The position numbers were made by a program, and so were the translations under genes. A DNA stretch of 64,000 nt from Sphingomonas leidyi (lineage in GTDB: Bacteria; Pseudomonadota; Alphaproteobacteria; Sphingomonadales; Sphingomonadaceae), in the NCBI RefSeq assembly GCF_011761945.1, contig NZ_JAASQV010000005.1, forward strand, positions 186,001 through 250,000, in the 5' to 3' direction. Each line of letters begins with the position of its first letter. The stretch's first letter is position 1. The notes under the pieces were generated by a model. That model was not told the origin of the DNA, did not search any database, and worked only from the letters and a program-made list of their open reading frames with translations. Positions 26,649 through 35,445 of this stretch are shown piece after piece.

Positions 26649-27302
26649 TCAGGCCGCGACCGGCGCGGGCTGGAAATCCGCGAGCTGCGCCGCCATCGCG
26701 CGCCGGAAGGCGGGCCGCGCCATGCCGCGCTCGACATAGGCGGCCAGCGCGGGGCGCGACGTGATCAGCGTGCTGCCGTCGGCGTTGCGCAGCACCGTCA
26801 CCATCGCGATGTCGGCAACGCTGAAGTCCTCGCCCAGCCATTCCCGCTCGCCCAGCGCGTCGGCGAGCCGGTCGAGCCGCTTGCCCATATCTTCCATCAG
26901 GCTCGGCAGGCGCAGTTTCGCCCATTCCGCGTCCTTGGAGAACAGGGTGACGTTACCCAGTTCGAACAGCCCCGGCTCGACGCTGTTGAGCGCGGCGAAC
27001 AGCCAGGCGATGCTCGTCGCCCGCTGCTGCGGATCGCGCGACAGCAGCCGCGTGTCCTTCTCGGCCAGGTGGAGCAGGATCGCGCCGCTCTCGAACAGCC
27101 GGATGTCGCCATCGTGCAGCACCGGCACCTGGCCCCAGGGCTGCTCCCCGAAATAGGAGGCGGGCTTGGGCGGGACCGGGCTGATCAGCCGCATGGCATA
27201 GGGCAGGCCGATCTCCTCGCAGGCCCAGCGCGGCCTGAGATCGCGGACATAGCCGCGCGCGAAATCGGGCACCCAGTTGAAGCCGGTGATCTCGACAGTC
27301 AT
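26649..27302 (-). CDS. glutathione S-transferase family protein
   Basis: A 217-residue GST with the thioredoxin-like N domain (PRWACEEIGLPYAMRLISPV, then PWGQVPVLHDGDIRLFESGAILLHLAEK) and a helical C domain. It is similar in layout to the GST at 24831, suggesting an old duplication within the operon. It starts ten bases after the VOC gene at 27313 ends. An electrophile-detoxifying role is likely. Confidence 0.92.
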   Translation of the reverse strand: MTVEITGFNWVPDFARGYVRDLRPRWACEEIGLPYAMRLISPVPPKPASYFGEQPWGQVPVLHDGDIRLFESGAILLHLAEKDTRLLSRDPQQRATSIAWLFAALNSVEPGLFELGNVTLFSKDAEWAKLRLPSLMEDMGKRLDRLADALGEREWLGEDFSVADIAMVTVLRNADGSTLITSRPALAAYVERGMARPAFRRAMAAQLADFQPAPVAA

Positions 27303-27312
27303 GGCATCCTCC

Positions 27313-27792
27313 TCAACCGCGCGCAGCGGCTTCGATCGTGGCGATGTCGATCTTCTTCATCGTCATCATCGCCTCGAACGCCCGCTTCGCGCTTGCGGGA
27401 TCGTCGCCGAAATTGAGCTCGATCAGCCGGCGGGGCGTAATCTGCCAGTTGAAGCCCCATTTGTCCTTACACCAGCCGCACATGCTTTCCGCGCCGCCAT
27501 TGCCGACGATCGCGTTCCACAGGCGATCGGTCTCTTCCTGGTCTTCGGTGAGGATCTGGAACGAGACGCTTTCGTTCGGCTTGAAATTGGGGCCGCCGTT
27601 CAGGCCGGCATAGCTGCGCCCGGCCAGGGTGAATTCGACGACCAGCGCCGCGCCTTCCTTACTGCTCGGATTGTCGCCCGGCGCGCGGAAGATCCTGCCG
27701 ACATGGCTGTCGGGCAGCAGCGAGACGTAGAAGCTGGCGGCTTCCTCGGCCACATGGTCGAACCACAGGACGGTGGTGATCTTGTCTGCCAT
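27313..27792 (-). CDS. PhnB-like VOC family protein
   Basis: A 159-residue single VOC-domain protein of the PhnB/3-demethylubiquinone-methyltransferase-like group. It begins KITTVLWFDHVAEEAASFYVSLLPDS and contains FTLAGRSYAGLNGGPNFKPNESVSFQI and CGWCKDKWGFNWQITP, a family pattern. Despite historic names, most members are not methyltransferases. It is in the same operon as two GSTs and DUF899, so a role in small-molecule stress is inferred. Confidence 0.9.
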   Translation of the reverse strand: MADKITTVLWFDHVAEEAASFYVSLLPDSHVGRIFRAPGDNPSSKEGAALVVEFTLAGRSYAGLNGGPNFKPNESVSFQILTEDQEETDRLWNAIVGNGGAESMCGWCKDKWGFNWQITPRRLIELNFGDDPASAKRAFEAMMTMKKIDIATIEAAARG

Positions 27793-27816
27793 CGGTCCTC
27801 TCCTTTGGATCTGAAA

Positions 27817-28200
27817 TCAGCCGGCGATCGGGATCAGCGCGCGGATGCGGGGATCGCGGAACCACAGTCCGCCCCAGGCGATCACGCCCAGATAGACGCC
27901 GAACAAGGTGTAGCTGAGCAACGGGCTGCCCACCCGGAAGTGCATCGCGACCGCGCCGCCCAGATAACCGGTGAGCAGGATCGCGCCGAGCACCGCGGTG
28001 CGCGGCACAGCATAGAGAATGGTGCAGATCGCGAGGATCAGCCCGAGCTCGCGATACAGGTTCACGTCCGGGGCGATGCCGAGCGGCGGGCTGTAGGCGA
28101 TCATCGCCGCCGGCGCGAGGAGCTTGCCGCCCGCATCCATCGCCAGGAACAGGATGACGAGGCCGCTCAGCGCCCAGCCGATTGCGAAGTCACGCTTCAT
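27817..28200 (-). CDS. DoxX-like membrane protein
   Basis: A 127-residue inner-membrane protein with four hydrophobic segments: about residues 7-25, 46-65, 66-86 and 93-112. The pattern YRELGLILAICTILYAVPRTAVLGAILLTGYLGGAVAMHFRVG is typical of the DoxX-like family. Members are linked to redox or thiol stress, but no activity is fixed. It lies between two VOC genes, 26 and 24 bases from its neighbours. Confidence 0.9.
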   Translation of the reverse strand: MKRDFAIGWALSGLVILFLAMDAGGKLLAPAAMIAYSPPLGIAPDVNLYRELGLILAICTILYAVPRTAVLGAILLTGYLGGAVAMHFRVGSPLLSYTLFGVYLGVIAWGGLWFRDPRIRALIPIAG

Positions 28201-28226
28201 GCTGCGTCTCCTTCCCTCGCGTCCGC

Positions 28227-28667
28227 TCAGGCCGGCTCATGGGCGGGGCCGTCGGGAAAGGCCGCCATCGCGGCCTCGAGGTCCATGAACATCGGCTCGA
28301 AGATATGGCCGTCCGGATCCTCGAAGCTGCGGCCGTACATGAAGCCCATGTCCTGCTTCTCGCGGATATCGGCCTTGCCGCCGGCCTTGCCCGCCGCCTC
28401 GACGATCGCGTCCACCGCCTCGCGGCTGTCGCGCGAGATGCAGATCAGCGCCTCGGTCACCGCATGCGCATCGGCGATCGGCTTCGGCGTGAAGGTTTTG
28501 AAGAAGTCCCGCGACAGGATCATGAACACGATCGTGTCGCTGAGCTGCATCGCCGAGGCCTGCTCGTTGCTGAAGCGGGCGTCCTTGGTGCAGCCGATCG
28601 CTTCGTAGAAGGCGGTCGACCGGGCGACATCGGCCACGGGCAGGTTGACGAAGATCATCTGGGGCAT
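28227..28667 (-). CDS. VOC family protein
   Basis: A 146-residue VOC protein beginning MPQMIFVNLPVADVARSTAFYEAIG, with SFEDPDGHIFEPMFMD near the end. The DPDGH-x-FE part is the common metal-ligand strand of lactoylglutathione-lyase relatives. The start at 28667 is 23 bases after the DUF899 gene ends, with a GGAGAG ribosome site. It is the third VOC protein in this operon. Confidence 0.9.
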   Translation of the reverse strand: MPQMIFVNLPVADVARSTAFYEAIGCTKDARFSNEQASAMQLSDTIVFMILSRDFFKTFTPKPIADAHAVTEALICISRDSREAVDAIVEAAGKAGGKADIREKQDMGFMYGRSFEDPDGHIFEPMFMDLEAAMAAFPDGPAHEPA

Positions 28668-28690
28668 GTTTTCTCTCCTGGGGATTTGGT

Positions 28691-29383
28691 TCAGTAGGTG
28701 AGGGAGGGGTACCAGTCGGTCCCCCGGCCCTCGGGGGTGGAATCGAGGATGGTCCAGAGCGGCATCAGGTCGGGCGCGCCGCGCGGGTCCTGTCCGGGAT
28801 CGGCGCTGTCCGGGCCCATCTCCCCCGCCCAGAACAGGCGGGGCGTGCCGTCGCGCCGGGTGAAGACCAGCAGCTGCGGAATGTCCGAGCCGTCGGGGGC
28901 GATCGCGCCATAGTCGCGGCTGAACGCCTGTTCGCCGTCGGAATAGAGCGGGAGATGCTGCCAGCCGCGCTCGGCCTTGAACGCCGCGAGCTTCGCGATC
29001 GGCGAGCGGGCGATCACCGCAAGGCCGGTGCGCTGGAGGATGTCGGGCGCCTCGCCGTCCCAGGCCGATAGCAGCGAGGTGCACATCGGGCAGGGCCGCT
29101 CGCGCTGCGGGCCGAACATATAGGTATAGATCACCAGCGTATCGTGCGGGCCGAACAGGTCCGCGAAGCGGGCCGCGCCGTTCTCGCCCTGGAACCCATA
29201 GTCGCCCGTCACTTCCGGACCCGGCGGCAGCGCGCGGCGCTGCTCGGCCACGCTTTCCAGATGACGGCGCAGCGCGATCTCCTCGGCGAGCAGCGCGGTG
29301 CGCGCGGCGCGATATTCCGGGGACTCGCCCGGCCAGCGCGCCGTCTCACGCGCGGCCAGTTCTGCGGCAGGAACCAATGTCAT
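28691..29383 (-). CDS. DUF899 thioredoxin-like protein
   Basis: A 230-residue protein of the DUF899 family, which adopts a thioredoxin-like fold. It contains DYGFQGENGAARFADLFGPHDTL, then the CPMCTSLL segment with a C-X2-C pair, and YSDGEQAFSRDYGAIAPDG. It is the first gene of the eight-gene minus-strand operon and diverges from the HxlR regulator with a 78-base gap. A GGAGG lies nine bases before the ATG. A redox or thiol role is likely but unproven. Confidence 0.92.
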   Translation of the reverse strand: MTLVPAAELAARETARWPGESPEYRAARTALLAEEIALRRHLESVAEQRRALPPGPEVTGDYGFQGENGAARFADLFGPHDTLVIYTYMFGPQRERPCPMCTSLLSAWDGEAPDILQRTGLAVIARSPIAKLAAFKAERGWQHLPLYSDGEQAFSRDYGAIAPDGSDIPQLLVFTRRDGTPRLFWAGEMGPDSADPGQDPRGAPDLMPLWTILDSTPEGRGTDWYPSLTY

Positions 29384-29424
29384 CGGACTAAACCTCCGCT
29401 TTGGGTGGTCAGCGAATCGCTTTC

Positions 29425-29453
29425 TTGATCCTGATGCCCGACTCGGTTATTAA
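29425..29453 (+). promoter_or_regulatory. predicted sigma70-type promoter of the HxlR gene
   Basis: TTGATC at 29425-29430 and TATTAA at 29448-29453 are separated by exactly 17 bases. Transcription would start around 29460, two bases or so before the ATG at 29462, and there is no ribosome site before that ATG. The message would therefore be leaderless or nearly so. Confidence 0.55.
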
Positions 29454-29461
29454 AAGCAACT

Positions 29462-30157
29462 ATGGAGTCACAAAAAATAACTAACTCGGATTTCGCAAAG
29501 GCTCGCCGCTGGTATCAGGACGCGTGCGGGACGGCGCTCGCGATGGACCTGATCGGAGAACGCTGGTCGCTGCTGATTGTTCGCGAGCTGCTGCTGGGGC
29601 CGCGTCGCTTCGGCGAGATTCGCGGCGCGCTGGAGGGGTTGAGCGCCAATATCCTCACCCAGCGGCTCGAGGGGCTGGAGAAGGGCGGCATCCTGCGCCG
29701 CCGGCAGCTCCCTTCGCCGGCCAATGCCCAGGTCTATGCGCTTACCCGTTGGGGCGCGGCGCTGGAGGAGCCGATCTTCGCGCTCAGCCGCTGGGCGGCG
29801 GGTTCGCCCGCGCACGACGTCACGCTGCCGCTCAGCAACGGCGCCTTCATGCTTTCGCTCAAGACGATGATGAACCGCGAGGGCGCGCAAGGGCTCTCGA
29901 TCGATCTCGGCTTCCGCATTGGCGGCGAGCCGTTCCGCGCGACGATCGTGGATGGCAGGCTGGTGATCGAGCGCGGCGACCCCGCCGGCGCCGATGTGAT
30001 CTTCGAAGGCGTGCCGACTCCGCTTGCCGCGACCTTCTATGGCCCGCTGCCGCTCGCCGAGTCGATCCGCGAGGGACGCGTGGCCGTCGCCGGCGACATC
30101 GCGCTGGCCCAGCGTTTCGTCGATCTGTTCGGCCTGCCCAGATTCGAGAACGACTAG
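29462..30157 (+). CDS. HxlR-family transcriptional regulator with C-terminal SCP2-like domain
   Basis: A 231-residue DNA-binding protein. The winged-helix domain (about residues 20-100) is classic HxlR: CGTALAMDLIGERWSLLIVRELLLGPRRFGEIRGALEGLSANILTQRLEGLEKGGILRRR. The C-terminal half (VIERGDPAGADVIFEGVPTPLAATFYG) resembles an SCP2 sterol-carrier-like domain, seen in some long HxlR proteins, and may sense a hydrophobic ligand. It diverges from the GST/VOC/DUF899 operon, whose likely regulator it is. HxlR proteins often respond to electrophiles or aldehydes. No conserved redox Cys beyond the one in the first helix stands out. Confidence 0.92.
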   Translation: MESQKITNSDFAKARRWYQDACGTALAMDLIGERWSLLIVRELLLGPRRFGEIRGALEGLSANILTQRLEGLEKGGILRRRQLPSPANAQVYALTRWGAALEEPIFALSRWAAGSPAHDVTLPLSNGAFMLSLKTMMNREGAQGLSIDLGFRIGGEPFRATIVDGRLVIERGDPAGADVIFEGVPTPLAATFYGPLPLAESIREGRVAVAGDIALAQRFVDLFGLPRFEND

Positions 30158-30177
30158 AGGCTATCGGCTACCGCCGT

Positions 30178-30199
30178 CATCCCCGTGAAGGCGGGGATG
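30178..30199. repeat. CATCCCCG-type intergenic palindrome, copy 1
   Basis: Inverted arms CATCCCCG and CGGGGATG flank a short loop. It lies between the convergent HxlR gene and the lipoprotein gene. Similar elements occur at 32095, 40889 and 43137, so this is a dispersed intergenic repeat. It may also help terminate both transcripts. Confidence 0.7.
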
Positions 30200-30213
30200 C
30201 CGCGGCGCGCGCC

Positions 30214-30864
30214 CTAGGTCCGGTTGCAGAAGCCCGGGCGGCGATCGCCCATGTCCCAGCAGCCGTCGAGGATCATCGTCTTGAGCGTCTCGCAGCCCCG
30301 CTGCGGCCCGCATTGGCCGTCGGGATTGACCACCGTGCACTGGCGCGCGAGCAGCGCCGCCTTCTGCCAGCCGATCTTCGATGCGCAGCTCGGGCCGTTG
30401 TCGCGCCAGTTCCAGCGCTTCTCGCGGGGGCGATAGTGGATCGGCCGCGGCGATGGGGTGGGCCGCCATTCCGGCGGCTGGGTCCAGCGGGGCGGCGCCT
30501 TGAGATAGCGGCGATAGGCAGTGGCCACGCATTCCGCCGTCTGGCAGGCATCGCGCTCGCTGAGCAGCGCCTGGAGCTGCTGGCGCTGGACCCAGAGCCG
30601 CTGGCGGTCGGCACCCTGGCGTTCCTCCGCCCATTGGCCGGCCAGCGTGCGGTGCAGCCAGTTCAGGCCCTTGTTGTCGCAGACCAGCCATTCGCCGCGC
30701 CGCAGCGCGCCTTCGCAATAGGGGATCGGATCGAGCCAGTTCGGCCCGCGATCGACCGGGCGGACCACCGGCGGCGGGCGCCGCGGGGGCGGGGGAGGCT
30801 GCTGGCCCCAATCGCAACCGGCAAGCGGCGCGAGCAGCGCCAGGAACAACAGCTTCCCGTTCAT
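30214..30864 (-). CDS. lipoprotein with LprI-like segment
   Basis: A 216-residue predicted lipoprotein: signal MNGKLLFLALLAPLAGC with lipidation at Cys17, then a proline-rich stretch (about residues 23-35). The part YCEGALRRGEWLVCDNKGLNWLHRTLAGQW matches the spacing seen in LprI-like lysozyme-inhibitor domains (Cys, acidic turn, Cys, Leu-rich helix). Later cysteines (CQTAEC, CASK, CTVV, CGPQRGC, CWD, FCNRT) imply several disulfides. It is probably an envelope protein, with role unknown. It sits alone between HxlR and cobS, on the opposite strand to both. Confidence 0.75.
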   Translation of the reverse strand: MNGKLLFLALLAPLAGCDWGQQPPPPPRRPPPVVRPVDRGPNWLDPIPYCEGALRRGEWLVCDNKGLNWLHRTLAGQWAEERQGADRQRLWVQRQQLQALLSERDACQTAECVATAYRRYLKAPPRWTQPPEWRPTPSPRPIHYRPREKRWNWRDNGPSCASKIGWQKAALLARQCTVVNPDGQCGPQRGCETLKTMILDGCWDMGDRRPGFCNRT

Positions 30865-31050
30865 CGTCTTCCCCAGAGAGCTAAGAATCGGTGGATGCGC
30901 GCGCCCGTTACTGTGGCGTCATGATCCCATGAAAGCCGATTCGAGGAAAGGGCTTGCGGCGGAAGGCGACGTCGGTGCGTTTTGCGCGATGCCCGTTGCA
31001 GTGCGGCACGGGAGCTTCTAGTCGCTCTGGCGACGGAAGGATCCGAAGAC

Positions 31051-32055
31051 ATGGCCGATATCCCCAACACCCAGCCCGACAGCCGGAGCACCACGATCCT
31101 CGACGCGCCCGACAAGATGGTGAAGGCGCGCGATCTGTTCGGGATCGACAGCGACCTCGAAGTGCCGGCGTTCAGCGAGGCGGACGAGCGCGTGCCCGAT
31201 CTCGACCCCGCCTATGTCTTCGATCCGGATACGACGCTGGCGATCCTGGCGGGCTTCGCGCACAATCGCCGCGTGATGGTCCAGGGCTATCACGGCACCG
31301 GCAAGTCGACGCATATCGAGCAGGTGGCGGCGCGGCTGAACTGGCCCTGCATCCGCATCAACCTGGACGCGCATATCAGCCGCATCGACCTGATCGGCCG
31401 CGACGCGATCGTGCTGAAGGACGGCCAGCAGATCACCGAGTTCCGCGAGGGCCTGCTCCCCTGGGCGCTGCAGACTCCGACCGCGCTGGTGTTCGACGAA
31501 TATGATGCGGGTCGCCCGGACGTGATGTTCGTGATCCAGCGCGTGCTGGAGACCGAGGGCAAGCTGACGCTGCTCGACCAGAACCGCGTGATTCGCCCCA
31601 ATCCCTATTTCCGCCTGTTCGCCACCGCGAACACCGTCGGCCTGGGCGACACCAGCGGCCTCTATCACGGCACCCAGCAGATCAACCAGGGCCAGATGGA
31701 CCGCTGGAACATCGTGGTGACGCTCAACTATCTGCCCGCCGCGGTCGAGGCGCAGATCGTGCTCGCCAAATCGGGCGATTTCGACAAGCCGGGCGGCAAG
31801 GAGCTGGTCGAGAACATGGTCCGCGTGGCCGACCTGACCCGCAAGGGCTTCGTCGCCGGGGACATCTCCACCGTGATGTCGCCGCGCACCGTGATCACCT
31901 GGGCGCAGAATGCCGAGATCTTCAAGGATGTCGGCTTCGCCTTCCGCCTGTCGTTCCTCAACAAGTGCGACGAGGCGGAGCGCGCGCAGGTGGCGGAATA
32001 TTATCAGCGCGTGTTCGGCAAGGACCTGCCCGAAAGCGTGGTGAGCAAGGCCTGA
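31051..32055 (+). CDS. cobS: CobS-type AAA+ ATPase (cobaltochelatase subunit)
   Basis: A 334-residue AAA+ ATPase of the MoxR/CobS type. Walker A is GYHGTGKST (residues 79-87) and Walker B is LVFDEYD (146-152); RPNPYFRLFATANTVGLGDTSGLYHGTQQINQGQMDRWN is typical of CobS. CobS and CobT form the ATPase chaperone of the aerobic CobNST cobaltochelatase that inserts cobalt in vitamin B12 synthesis. The start at 31051 (MADIPNTQ) has GGAAGG upstream and avoids a non-coding extension. cobT follows at 33619, but two other genes intervene. CobN is not in this window. Confidence 0.93.
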   Translation: MADIPNTQPDSRSTTILDAPDKMVKARDLFGIDSDLEVPAFSEADERVPDLDPAYVFDPDTTLAILAGFAHNRRVMVQGYHGTGKSTHIEQVAARLNWPCIRINLDAHISRIDLIGRDAIVLKDGQQITEFREGLLPWALQTPTALVFDEYDAGRPDVMFVIQRVLETEGKLTLLDQNRVIRPNPYFRLFATANTVGLGDTSGLYHGTQQINQGQMDRWNIVVTLNYLPAAVEAQIVLAKSGDFDKPGGKELVENMVRVADLTRKGFVAGDISTVMSPRTVITWAQNAEIFKDVGFAFRLSFLNKCDEAERAQVAEYYQRVFGKDLPESVVSKA

Positions 32056-32094
32056 GCGGCGCGCCGCCGCCAGGCTGAGACCTCCTCTTCGTTT

Positions 32095-32124
32095 CCGTCA
32101 TCCCTGCCTGCGCGGGGATGACGG
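32095..32124. repeat. CATCCCCG-type intergenic palindrome, copy 2
   Basis: Ten-base arms CCGTCATCCC and GGGATGACGG flank a GC-rich loop. It lies 40 bases after the cobS stop, between cobS and a convergent gene, and could act as a terminator hairpin in addition to being a dispersed repeat. Confidence 0.75.
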
Positions 32125-32151
32125 TCGACACGGGACAATGGGAGGCCTCGC

Positions 32152-32535
32152 CTAGCCCTTCTTCCCCGTCTCGCGCGGGGCGAACTCGATCGCCACGGTC
32201 ATCGCCAGCCATACCGCGAGCGTCGGCTGGAGCTGGACCGGCAGCTGCGCCTCCGGCGTGAGCAGGATCTTGAGCGCGAGCGGCATGAGCGCGACCCCCG
32301 CCGCGGCGAGCAGCGCATAGGCCAGCCGCTGCTTGCTCGACGAGACGTAGAGGATGGTGATCACCATCGACGCGGTGCCGACGAGGACCAGGGTATAGTC
32401 CCTGGTGCCCAGCGTCTCGGTGCTCGCCATCACGAAGCCGAGCACGGCGCCGAAGAAGATGCCCAGGCCGTTGAGGTTGGCCCGATATTCCCCGTGGCTC
32501 ATCCGCCCGAGGCCGATACGGTCGAGAAGCTTCAT
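32152..32535 (-). CDS. small membrane protein of unknown function
   Basis: A 127-residue protein with about three hydrophobic segments (near residues 22-40, 47-63 and 70-92) and a weaker fourth near the C terminus. The N terminus MKLLDRIGLGRMSHGEYRANLNGLGIFFGAVLGFVMA is cytoplasmic-looking. The start at 32535 follows AAGGGGG. It is inverted relative to cobS and cobT and lies between them. No family is recognised. Confidence 0.75.
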   Translation of the reverse strand: MKLLDRIGLGRMSHGEYRANLNGLGIFFGAVLGFVMASTETLGTRDYTLVLVGTASMVITILYVSSSKQRLAYALLAAAGVALMPLALKILLTPEAQLPVQLQPTLAVWLAMTVAIEFAPRETGKKG

Positions 32536-32673
32536 GTGATCCCCCTTGCCCGGAACCATGAAGCGCAGGCGCAGCCAAGGCAATCGCGGATCGATCGGCG
32601 ATTGTGCTGCCCTTCGCGCCCGGGCAAGCTCGGCGCGGGAAGGCGCGGGCAATCGCGCGGAAGAGGGGGGACG

Positions 32674-33564
32674 ATGATCCGGAAATCGAAGGGGCTCGCC
32701 ATGCTGGCGGGCGTGCCGATGCTCGTAGCCGCGGCGCCGGCGGGCGGGGGCAATATGGCAGTGTTTCCGCTGCCCGACACGATGTGGCCCGATCCGGCCG
32801 CGCCGGTCGGCAAGGCGTTCACGTTGAAGCCGGGTGAGGAGCTGATGCGCGCTTCGGTCAAGCAGACGCAGAAGCTCACGCTGCTCGCGCCGGTGAAGGT
32901 GTCGATCGACAGGTTCACCGACGAGATCGCCGCCGGCGAGGAGCTCACCGCAGTGGTCGCGCCCGAGGCGACGCAGGCCAAGATAGGCGGCAAGGGGCTC
33001 TATTTCTGCGGGCGGGACCAGCGCGGCCGTTCCGGGCTGGGCGCGGCGCTGCTCGGCGGCCTCGCCTCCAAGTTCATGCCGATCGTCCGCTTCTGCTTCA
33101 TCGATGGCGACAAGGACGGCAAGCTCGATCAGGTCTTCCTCGCCGGCGCCAAGGACGAGGCGATGCAAAAGGCGATCCCGATCGATTCGGTGGCGTACAG
33201 GACCGAATATCTGGTGCCGCGCGATGCCGGCCAGTACCTGCGGTTGCGCTATCGGAAATACACGCCCGAGAGCAACAAGGTGCAGCTCGAGCTCGAAGTC
33301 TATGAAGACGGCAAGAAGCGGGGCTTCGACTATGTGCTCTACAACGGTTCCGCCGGGCCGTTGCAGCGCCAGGTGCCCTATCTTCAGACCAATCCCAGGA
33401 AGATCCCCTATCCGGTGTTCTTCAACAACGTGATGGGCGCGGTCGTGCGCGTCGACGGCGTCGACGCCGAGGGCAATGCGCGCTTCACGATCGAGCGCAA
33501 TTTCCGCCCGACCCTGTTCCGCCCGATCTCGATCGAGGTGCGCTACATCTACATCTATATCTAG
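32674..33564 (+). CDS. exported protein of unknown function
   Basis: A 296-residue protein. The ATG at 32674 is preceded by AGAGGGGGG and gives a signal-peptide-like start (MIRKSKGLAMLAGVPMLVAAAPAGG). The mature part is mostly beta-strand-like, with KQTQKLTLLAPVKVSIDRF, FCFIDGDKDGKLDQVFLAG (an Asp-rich loop resembling a calcium-binding DxDxDG turn) and a C terminus of alternating Tyr-Ile (RYIYIYI). It is probably periplasmic. It lies just upstream of cobT but nothing ties it to B12 synthesis. Confidence 0.75.
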   Translation: MIRKSKGLAMLAGVPMLVAAAPAGGGNMAVFPLPDTMWPDPAAPVGKAFTLKPGEELMRASVKQTQKLTLLAPVKVSIDRFTDEIAAGEELTAVVAPEATQAKIGGKGLYFCGRDQRGRSGLGAALLGGLASKFMPIVRFCFIDGDKDGKLDQVFLAGAKDEAMQKAIPIDSVAYRTEYLVPRDAGQYLRLRYRKYTPESNKVQLELEVYEDGKKRGFDYVLYNGSAGPLQRQVPYLQTNPRKIPYPVFFNNVMGAVVRVDGVDAEGNARFTIERNFRPTLFRPISIEVRYIYIYI

Positions 33565-33618
33565 CCGAGGATCTAGCCGAGGCTTGCATCGCGCGGCCAA
33601 GCTTCCCAAAGCGGGGGC

Positions 33619-35445
33619 ATGGCCGCCGACTCTCCCCTCGACAGGTTCCGTAATGTGCTGGGCGGCGCCGCGCGCGCGCTTTCGGGCGAGCGGGAGGCCG
33701 AGCTGAGCTTCACCGGCGAGGCGCCGCGCCAGGACGGGCGCCAGATCAAGGTGCCGGCGCCGTCGCGCACGCTGCCGGCCGAGGAAGTGGCCGAGGCGCG
33801 CGGCTTCGCCGACAGCTTCGCGCTGCGCATGCGCCACCATGACAACGGCCTGCACCTGAAGGGCGCGCCCAGGGAGCCGGTTGCACGGGCGGTGTTCGAC
33901 GCGGTCGAGACGGCGCGGGTCGAGGCGCTGGGTTCGCGCGGCTATGCCGGCATCGCCGCCAATCTCGAACATGCGCTCGACCTGAAATTGCGCGCCGATC
34001 CGATCACGCGCGCGCGCAATCGCGAGGAAGTGCCGCTCTCCACCGCGCTGGGATTGATGGTCCGCGAGCGGCTGACCGGGCGCGAATCGCCCGGCGCGGC
34101 GGCGCTCGGCATGGCGCTGATCCGCGATTGGATCGAGGAGCGTGCCGGCGCCGACCTCGATGCGCTGGCGCTGGCGATCGACGACCAGCGCGCCTTCGCC
34201 TCGCTCGCGTCGAAGCTGCTCCAGGACTTGGAACTCACCGAAGGCGATGTGCTGCCCGACGAGGCGGACGAGGGCGGGGGCGAGGACGAGGGCACCGACG
34301 AAGAGGAGCAGCCCGGCGACGAGGAGGGCGAGAGCGAAACGAGCCAGGGCGAGGGGCAGGCCGAGGCGCGCGGCGAGCAGCGCGAATCCGATGCCGGAGA
34401 GGAAGGCGAGCAGCAGCAGTCCGACGCGATGGAGGATGGCGACGGCGAGCCGGGCGACGAAGGCGATGAGGGCATGATGCCCGTACGGCCCAATCGCCCG
34501 TGGAGCGACTTGCCGCCCCAGTTCGAATATCGCGCCTATACCGCCCAGTTCGACGAAGTGATCGCGGCCACCGAGCTGTGCGACACCGAGGAGCTGGATC
34601 GCCTCCGCTCCTATCTCGATCAGCAGCTCGTCCATCTCCAGGGCGCGGTGACCAAGCTTGCCAACCGGCTCCAGCGCCGGCTGATGGCCCAGCAGAACCG
34701 CAGCTGGGACTTCGACCAGGAAGAGGGGCTGCTCGACGCGGCGCGGCTGGCGCGGGTGGTGATCAACCCCATGCAGTCGCTCTCCTACAAGGCGGAGAAG
34801 GACACCGAGTTCAAGGACACGGTGGTCACGCTGCTGATCGACAATTCGGGCTCGATGCGCGGGCGGCCGATCTCGATCGCGGCGATCAGCGCCGATATCC
34901 TGGCGCGCACGCTGGAGCGGGTCGGCGTGAAGACCGAGATCCTCGGCTTCACCACGCGCGCCTGGAAGGGCGGGCAGAGCCGCGAGAAATGGCTGGCCGA
35001 TGGCCGCCCGGCCCAGCCCGGCCGGCTCAACGACGTGCGCCACATCATCTACAAGCAGGCCGACGAGCCCTGGCGCCGCGCGAAGAAGGCGCTCGGGCTG
35101 ATGATGCGCGAGGGGCTGCTCAAGGAGAATATCGACGGCGAGGCACTGCTCTGGGCGCACCAGCGGCTGATCGGCCGGCCCGAGGACCGCAAGATCCTGA
35201 TGGTGATATCGGACGGTGCGCCGGTCGACGATTCGACGCTCTCGGTGAATTCGGGTTCCTATCTGGAGCGCCATCTGCGCCAGGTGATCGGCTGGATCGA
35301 GGCGCGCTCTCCGGTCGAGCTGGTCGCGATCGGCATCGGCCATGACGTGACGCGCTATTACAGCCGGGCGGTGACGATCATGGACGCGGAGCAGCTTGCC
35401 GGCACGATGGTCGAGCAGCTGGCGGCGCTCTTCGATACGGAATGA
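33619..35445 (+). CDS. cobT: CobT-type cobaltochelatase subunit
   Basis: A 608-residue protein with the CobT plan: a helical N-terminal domain (to about residue 200), a long acidic Glu/Asp-rich linker (about 210-290), and a C-terminal von Willebrand A domain with the metal site DNSGSMRG (Asp408) and VISDGAPVDDSTLS. CobT works with CobS as the ATP-driven part of cobalt insertion into hydrogenobyrinic acid diamide. Related VWA/MoxR pairs serve other chelatases, but length and acidic linker point to CobT. It precedes a tiny ribbon-helix-helix gene with a four-base overlap. Confidence 0.92.
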   Translation: MAADSPLDRFRNVLGGAARALSGEREAELSFTGEAPRQDGRQIKVPAPSRTLPAEEVAEARGFADSFALRMRHHDNGLHLKGAPREPVARAVFDAVETARVEALGSRGYAGIAANLEHALDLKLRADPITRARNREEVPLSTALGLMVRERLTGRESPGAAALGMALIRDWIEERAGADLDALALAIDDQRAFASLASKLLQDLELTEGDVLPDEADEGGGEDEGTDEEEQPGDEEGESETSQGEGQAEARGEQRESDAGEEGEQQQSDAMEDGDGEPGDEGDEGMMPVRPNRPWSDLPPQFEYRAYTAQFDEVIAATELCDTEELDRLRSYLDQQLVHLQGAVTKLANRLQRRLMAQQNRSWDFDQEEGLLDAARLARVVINPMQSLSYKAEKDTEFKDTVVTLLIDNSGSMRGRPISIAAISADILARTLERVGVKTEILGFTTRAWKGGQSREKWLADGRPAQPGRLNDVRHIIYKQADEPWRRAKKALGLMMREGLLKENIDGEALLWAHQRLIGRPEDRKILMVISDGAPVDDSTLSVNSGSYLERHLRQVIGWIEARSPVELVAIGIGHDVTRYYSRAVTIMDAEQLAGTMVEQLAALFDTE

